Shown: piece by piece, positions 60,864-64,000 of the stretch
Numbering within the stretch: position 1 is the stretch's first letter
Layout: each line of letters opens with the position of its first letter
Assembly (NCBI RefSeq): GCF_004119495.1
Contig: NZ_NRQU01000010.1
Location: 1 to 64,000 of the forward strand
Source: Flavobacterium sp. YO12
GTDB taxonomy: Bacteria > Bacteroidota > Bacteroidia > Flavobacteriales > Flavobacteriaceae
Direction: 5' to 3'
DNA: 64,000 bases
The notes under the pieces: generated by a model
Databases searched by the model: none
What the model was told of the DNA's origin: nothing
What the model saw: only the letters and a program-made list of their open reading frames with translations
Made by a program: the position numbers and the translations under genes

Positions 60864-63613
60864 TCAAAATCCTCTTTGTTTTCTTCCTTTTTTACTTTCG
60901 GCAAAGTTTCCAATTTTATAGGCTAGAGAAAACATTACATACCTTTTTAAAACCGTATTTTCTTCATCTCGGATCGAAGTTGGCGAAATAGTTCTTGTTG
61001 CACTTTGGTTCTGATTTAAAACATCATATACTTTTACTTTAGCATATAATTTTTTATCCAAAAATCCATAAGATAAACTCGTATTCCAAAGGAAAAAATC
61101 CTTTTTAAAATCATCTGAAATATTTGAATTATATGTATATCCAAAATCATTTCCGAAGATTAAATTAGCAGGCCAATACGATGTTGTCTGCATATTAATT
61201 CTGTGAATTACGTTTGAAGTAGCATCTCTAGAATAATTTTCATAACGTGTTTCATTATAAGATAAACTATAAGATGGTGCAATTGAAAGCACTTCTCCAT
61301 AATCATAAGAAGCATATACACTTGGAGTAATTACAACTGATTTTGCATAATACAAAACCGCATTTGTAAATCCTTTATCAAAATTATAATTACCGCTTAA
61401 ACGCAAACCGTATCTTAAAGTGTGAGCATCTTTTTTAATCTGCTGATTCCAGTTTCCTCCAAGCGAAGCTGAATAAGTTCCTGAAATGTTTACATAAGTT
61501 GTGTTTCTTTTTCCACTTTCATCATAAATCGAGGTAGAAACAACATCATTATTATAATAATCTCCTTTTAGGAATAAACTATAGCCTGAACGTGTTCTAA
61601 AATCAAAATTCTTAAAATTGATACCTGCTGTATTTTTTTCAATCGGATTTAGATTTGGATTTCCTACAACGCTATTCAGCGGATTATTTAAATCTGCAAC
61701 AGGCATTAATTGTGTTGCTGACGGAAGCGCGTTTGAATAATCGTACTTAAATGTCAAATTTTTAGAACGATTAAATTTGTATCGAAGCTGCGCTGTTCCA
61801 TATGGCAGCATATATCTTTTATTCAAATCTGTAGTTTGATTTAAATAAAAAGAATGATTATCAAACTCTACAATTGATGTTCTCGAATTTACATTAAGTG
61901 TAAATTTACTTTTCTGCCAGGAAATCCCAACTTTTGGTGTAATCGAGTTTTGCTTTGATGTTGTATAATTAGTCAGCGATAAATTTAAATCTGAATATTC
62001 TTGTGATGCATCATCAAAATTAAATGTTTTTTGATCGTTCATAGAACTCTGCCAATCAAAATTGGTTCCGAATCTTAATCTAAGTGAATCTGTAACTGGT
62101 TCTGTATATTCTACATCAAGTGAATACGCATCGCTTTTTGATTCATTTTTTGCATTCTGATTTCTTTCATCATTTGGTTTATTATCCTGATAAAAAATAG
62201 TCTCAGAAATATTGATTCCGTTCGAATCATTTTTAGTGTTATTGTTATTAAAAACCACACTTAAATTTCGCGATTCCTTTTCAAAAGTTTTATTGAAATT
62301 AATGCTATTGGCAAAACTTGTATTAAAACTTTCTGTATGTGAAGCAGCTGTGCTTTCGTTTAAAGCGTCGCCATTTTCATTTTCAGAAAAAGTCGAAGAA
62401 GATGAATTGTTGTTTGATTGGGACAAATTCAATTTAGGTGCAAAAACAATCTGCATAGAAGGATTGATTTTGTATTCTAATTCAAAATTGGCTTTATTTC
62501 CTGTGTTTTCATTTTTAGTTTTAGAATCCGCTTCAGTCAAAATATTTCCTGTTGGCAAGAAACTAAGCTGATTCGATTTACTTTCATTTTTAGTGACAGC
62601 ATTTGTAAAATTATAACTGCTCATAAACTCCAAATCTTTTGTCCAGTCATCAGAATAATTAATTCCAGCCAAAGTAGACTGCGTAATTCCCTTTCCTCCG
62701 CTGCCAGAACCCTGACCGCCGCCTCTTGCATTTCGTCCGCCTCCCATATTATCAAATACCTCATCCATAGAGAAGCCGGTTGAGTTGATATTGTTGGACG
62801 AAGCCAGTACACTTATTTTTTGTTTATTCTTAAAAAAGTTCATCATTAAACTGCTCTCGTAGCGTTCGTCTGAACCGTATCCGCCAAGCACTTTTCCGAA
62901 ATAACCTTTATTTTTTTCTCGTCGATTGTAATATTTATACTTGAAAAATCTGAAGTCGATTCTTGTTTAGCCAGTTCTTCTTTTTTGGTTTTAAAATCAG
63001 AAACCTGAACTTTTTTAATAATATCGGCTGGAAGATTTTTAATGGCAATAGCGCCATCTTTATCAAAAAATGCTTTTCCGTTGACTAAAACCTGATTGAC
63101 TTCTCGCCCATTTACTGTAATTTTCCCAGTATTATCAACATCAAATCCTGGCAGCTGTTTCAATAAAGTTTCCACGTTTGCATCTGGACGCACTTTATAA
63201 GAACCTGCATTAAATTCTAGTGTATCTTTTTTAATGGTAATTGGCGGTGCTTCACTTTTAACTATTACTTCATTTAAAACATTTGCATTTTCAAGCATAT
63301 ACAATTTTCCGAAGTCTTTACTTTCTGTAAGTCCTTTTTGCTCTTCGTAATAGGTCTGATATCCGGTATAATTTACTTTTAAAAAAACTGGTTTATCATA
63401 CTTTTTAGTATTAATAATAAAGTTTCCGTTTTTATCGGTTGTAGCATATTCTATAATTGTAGAATCTTTTACTGTTGTAAAATAAACCGTAGCTAGTTCA
63501 AGGGGAAGCTGCGAATTGATATCCACCACAGTTCCTTTAACAACAATATTATTTTGTGCATTTGCCGAATAAACAAAAGCTAAAAACAATAGAAATGAAT
63601 AAATTTTGGTCAT
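60864..63613 (-). pseudogene. Outer membrane beta-barrel receptor, frameshifted
   Basis: An outer-membrane receptor-like protein in two frames. The first frame (63613 down to 62846) gives a signal peptide (ending ANAQ), a carboxypeptidase-like domain and a plug with LKQLPGFDVDNTGKITVNG and NLPADIIKKVQV. The second (62891 down to 60864) gives the barrel, starting LGGYGSDERYESSLMM. They join within the T7 run at 62911-62917: one extra T there makes the plug read EKKNKGYFGKVLGGYG, continuous into the second frame. The full protein would be about 915 residues. Either a recent inactivation or a base-calling error. Substrate unknown; no SusD-like partner. Confidence 0.85.
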
Positions 63614-63712
63614 AAAATTTGGTTAGTTAGATCAATAAGACTCAAATAATTGCAAAAGGTTTAATTGTGTCTTTTACATTTATTCAAATAGCGTGCCGTT
63701 AAAAAACTAACA

Positions 63713-63742
63713 GCAAAAAAAAGTCCCCTTAAACGGGGACTT
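63713..63742 (-). terminator. Terminator of der
   Basis: AAGTCCCC (63721-63728) pairs with GGGGACTT (63735-63742) and is followed on the minus strand by a T-run at 63713-63720. Confidence 0.85.
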
Positions 63743-63748
63743 CTATTT

Positions 63749-64000
63749 TTATTTCTCACGAATATAAATATCGATCGGAACTCCTGCAAAATCCCAGTTG
63801 TCACGGATTTTATTCTCTAAATATCTTTTGTAAGGTTCTTTTACATATTGCGGCATATTGGCGAAAAATACAAACTGAGGCGTTTGAGTTGGCAATTGCA
63901 TACAATATTTAATTTTTACATATTTACCTTTTGTTGCCGGCGGCGGATATGCTTCAATTACTTTCAACATATATTCATTGAATTTCGAAGTTGAAATTCT
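63749..64000 (-). CDS. der: Ribosome biogenesis GTPase Der, C-terminal end (5' end outside window)
   Basis: Der (EngA) has two GTPase domains and a KH-like C-terminal domain, and is needed for 50S ribosome maturation. Only the last 83 residues are in the window. They begin [20 protein letters not shown] and include the KH-like motif [20 protein letters not shown] and the ending [11 protein letters not shown]. This is the standard Der C-terminus. The frame runs off the window edge and the GTPase domains are not visible, so the identification rests on the C-terminal domain only. Confidence 0.85.
   Translation of the reverse strand, partial: RISTSKFNEYMLKVIEAYPPPATKGKYVKIKYCMQLPTQTPQFVFFANMPQYVKEPYKRYLENKIRDNWDFAGVPIDIYIREK

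Noticed and set aside
62212-62571. A 119-codon plus-strand ORF opposite the last outer membrane receptor.
   Set aside because: It is a shadow of the receptor in another frame: biased composition, no promoter and no recognisable protein.

Overview
The window is AT-rich chromosomal DNA from a member of the Bacteroidota, almost certainly Flavobacterium or a close relative. Four things point there: a SusC/SusD pair, Porin_10 and TonB-receptor outer membrane proteins, a TamL/TamB pair, and many -7 promoter elements of the Bacteroidota TAnnTTTG type, with hardly any Shine-Dalgarno sites. Identifications rest on reading the sequence and recalling protein families; no database search was possible.

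Layout. 1-6.7 kb: the end of an amino-acid permease, a PspC protein, a DUF2851 protein, a DnaQ-like exonuclease, a PLP/CBS-domain cysteine or cystathionine synthase, and a Porin_10 protein. 7-12 kb: an isolated susD/susC pair with its own promoter and terminator. 12.3-17.6 kb: rnhB, an SDR oxidoreductase, a Crp-family regulator, lipB, and three tandem paralogous lipoproteins. 17.8-28.4 kb: lysS, a lipoprotein, a D-lactate dehydrogenase-like enzyme, a small LTxxQ-like periplasmic protein, a large zinc metalloprotease, and a compact operon (HExxH membrane protein, ACC-deaminase-like enzyme, glucosaminidase-LysM lipoprotein, hemL). 28.9-35.5 kb: amino-acid metabolism (hutU, ilvA, aromatic amino acid hydroxylase) with a truncated haemoglobin. 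35.7-45.3 kb: a DUF4230 protein, the overlapping tamB-tamL pair, and a GSCFA protein. 45.4-49.2 kb: two paralogous lipoproteins and an ABC exporter. 49.5-56.3 kb: alaS, an M23 peptidase, a MerR regulator, LemA, two TPM proteins and an Rrf2 regulator. 56.4-64 kb: a small MCMC-ending ORF, a TonB receptor, a hypothetical membrane protein, a DUF2490 protein, a frameshifted outer membrane receptor, and the 3' end of der.

The two most interesting regulatory signals are ORFs too short for routine gene calling. (1) A 19-codon ORF with 8 isoleucine codons precedes a terminator and a possible antiterminator upstream of ilvA, a textbook layout for isoleucine-responsive attenuation. (2) A 35-codon ORF ending Met-Cys-Met-Cys-stop lies between an Rrf2 regulator with four cysteines and a TonB receptor. 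It may be a sulfur-amino-acid-sensing leader. A perfect TGTGA-N6-TCACA palindrome also sits just upstream of the aromatic hydroxylase promoter.

The intergenic DNA carries at least eight families of short palindromic or tandem repeats, mostly at 28-36 kb and 44-54 kb, and one motif seems to have entered the GSCFA coding sequence. Two genes, the ABC exporter and the last outer membrane receptor, look broken by one-base losses in homopolymer runs. These could be sequencing errors. I found no rRNA, tRNA, CRISPR array, transposase or prophage.
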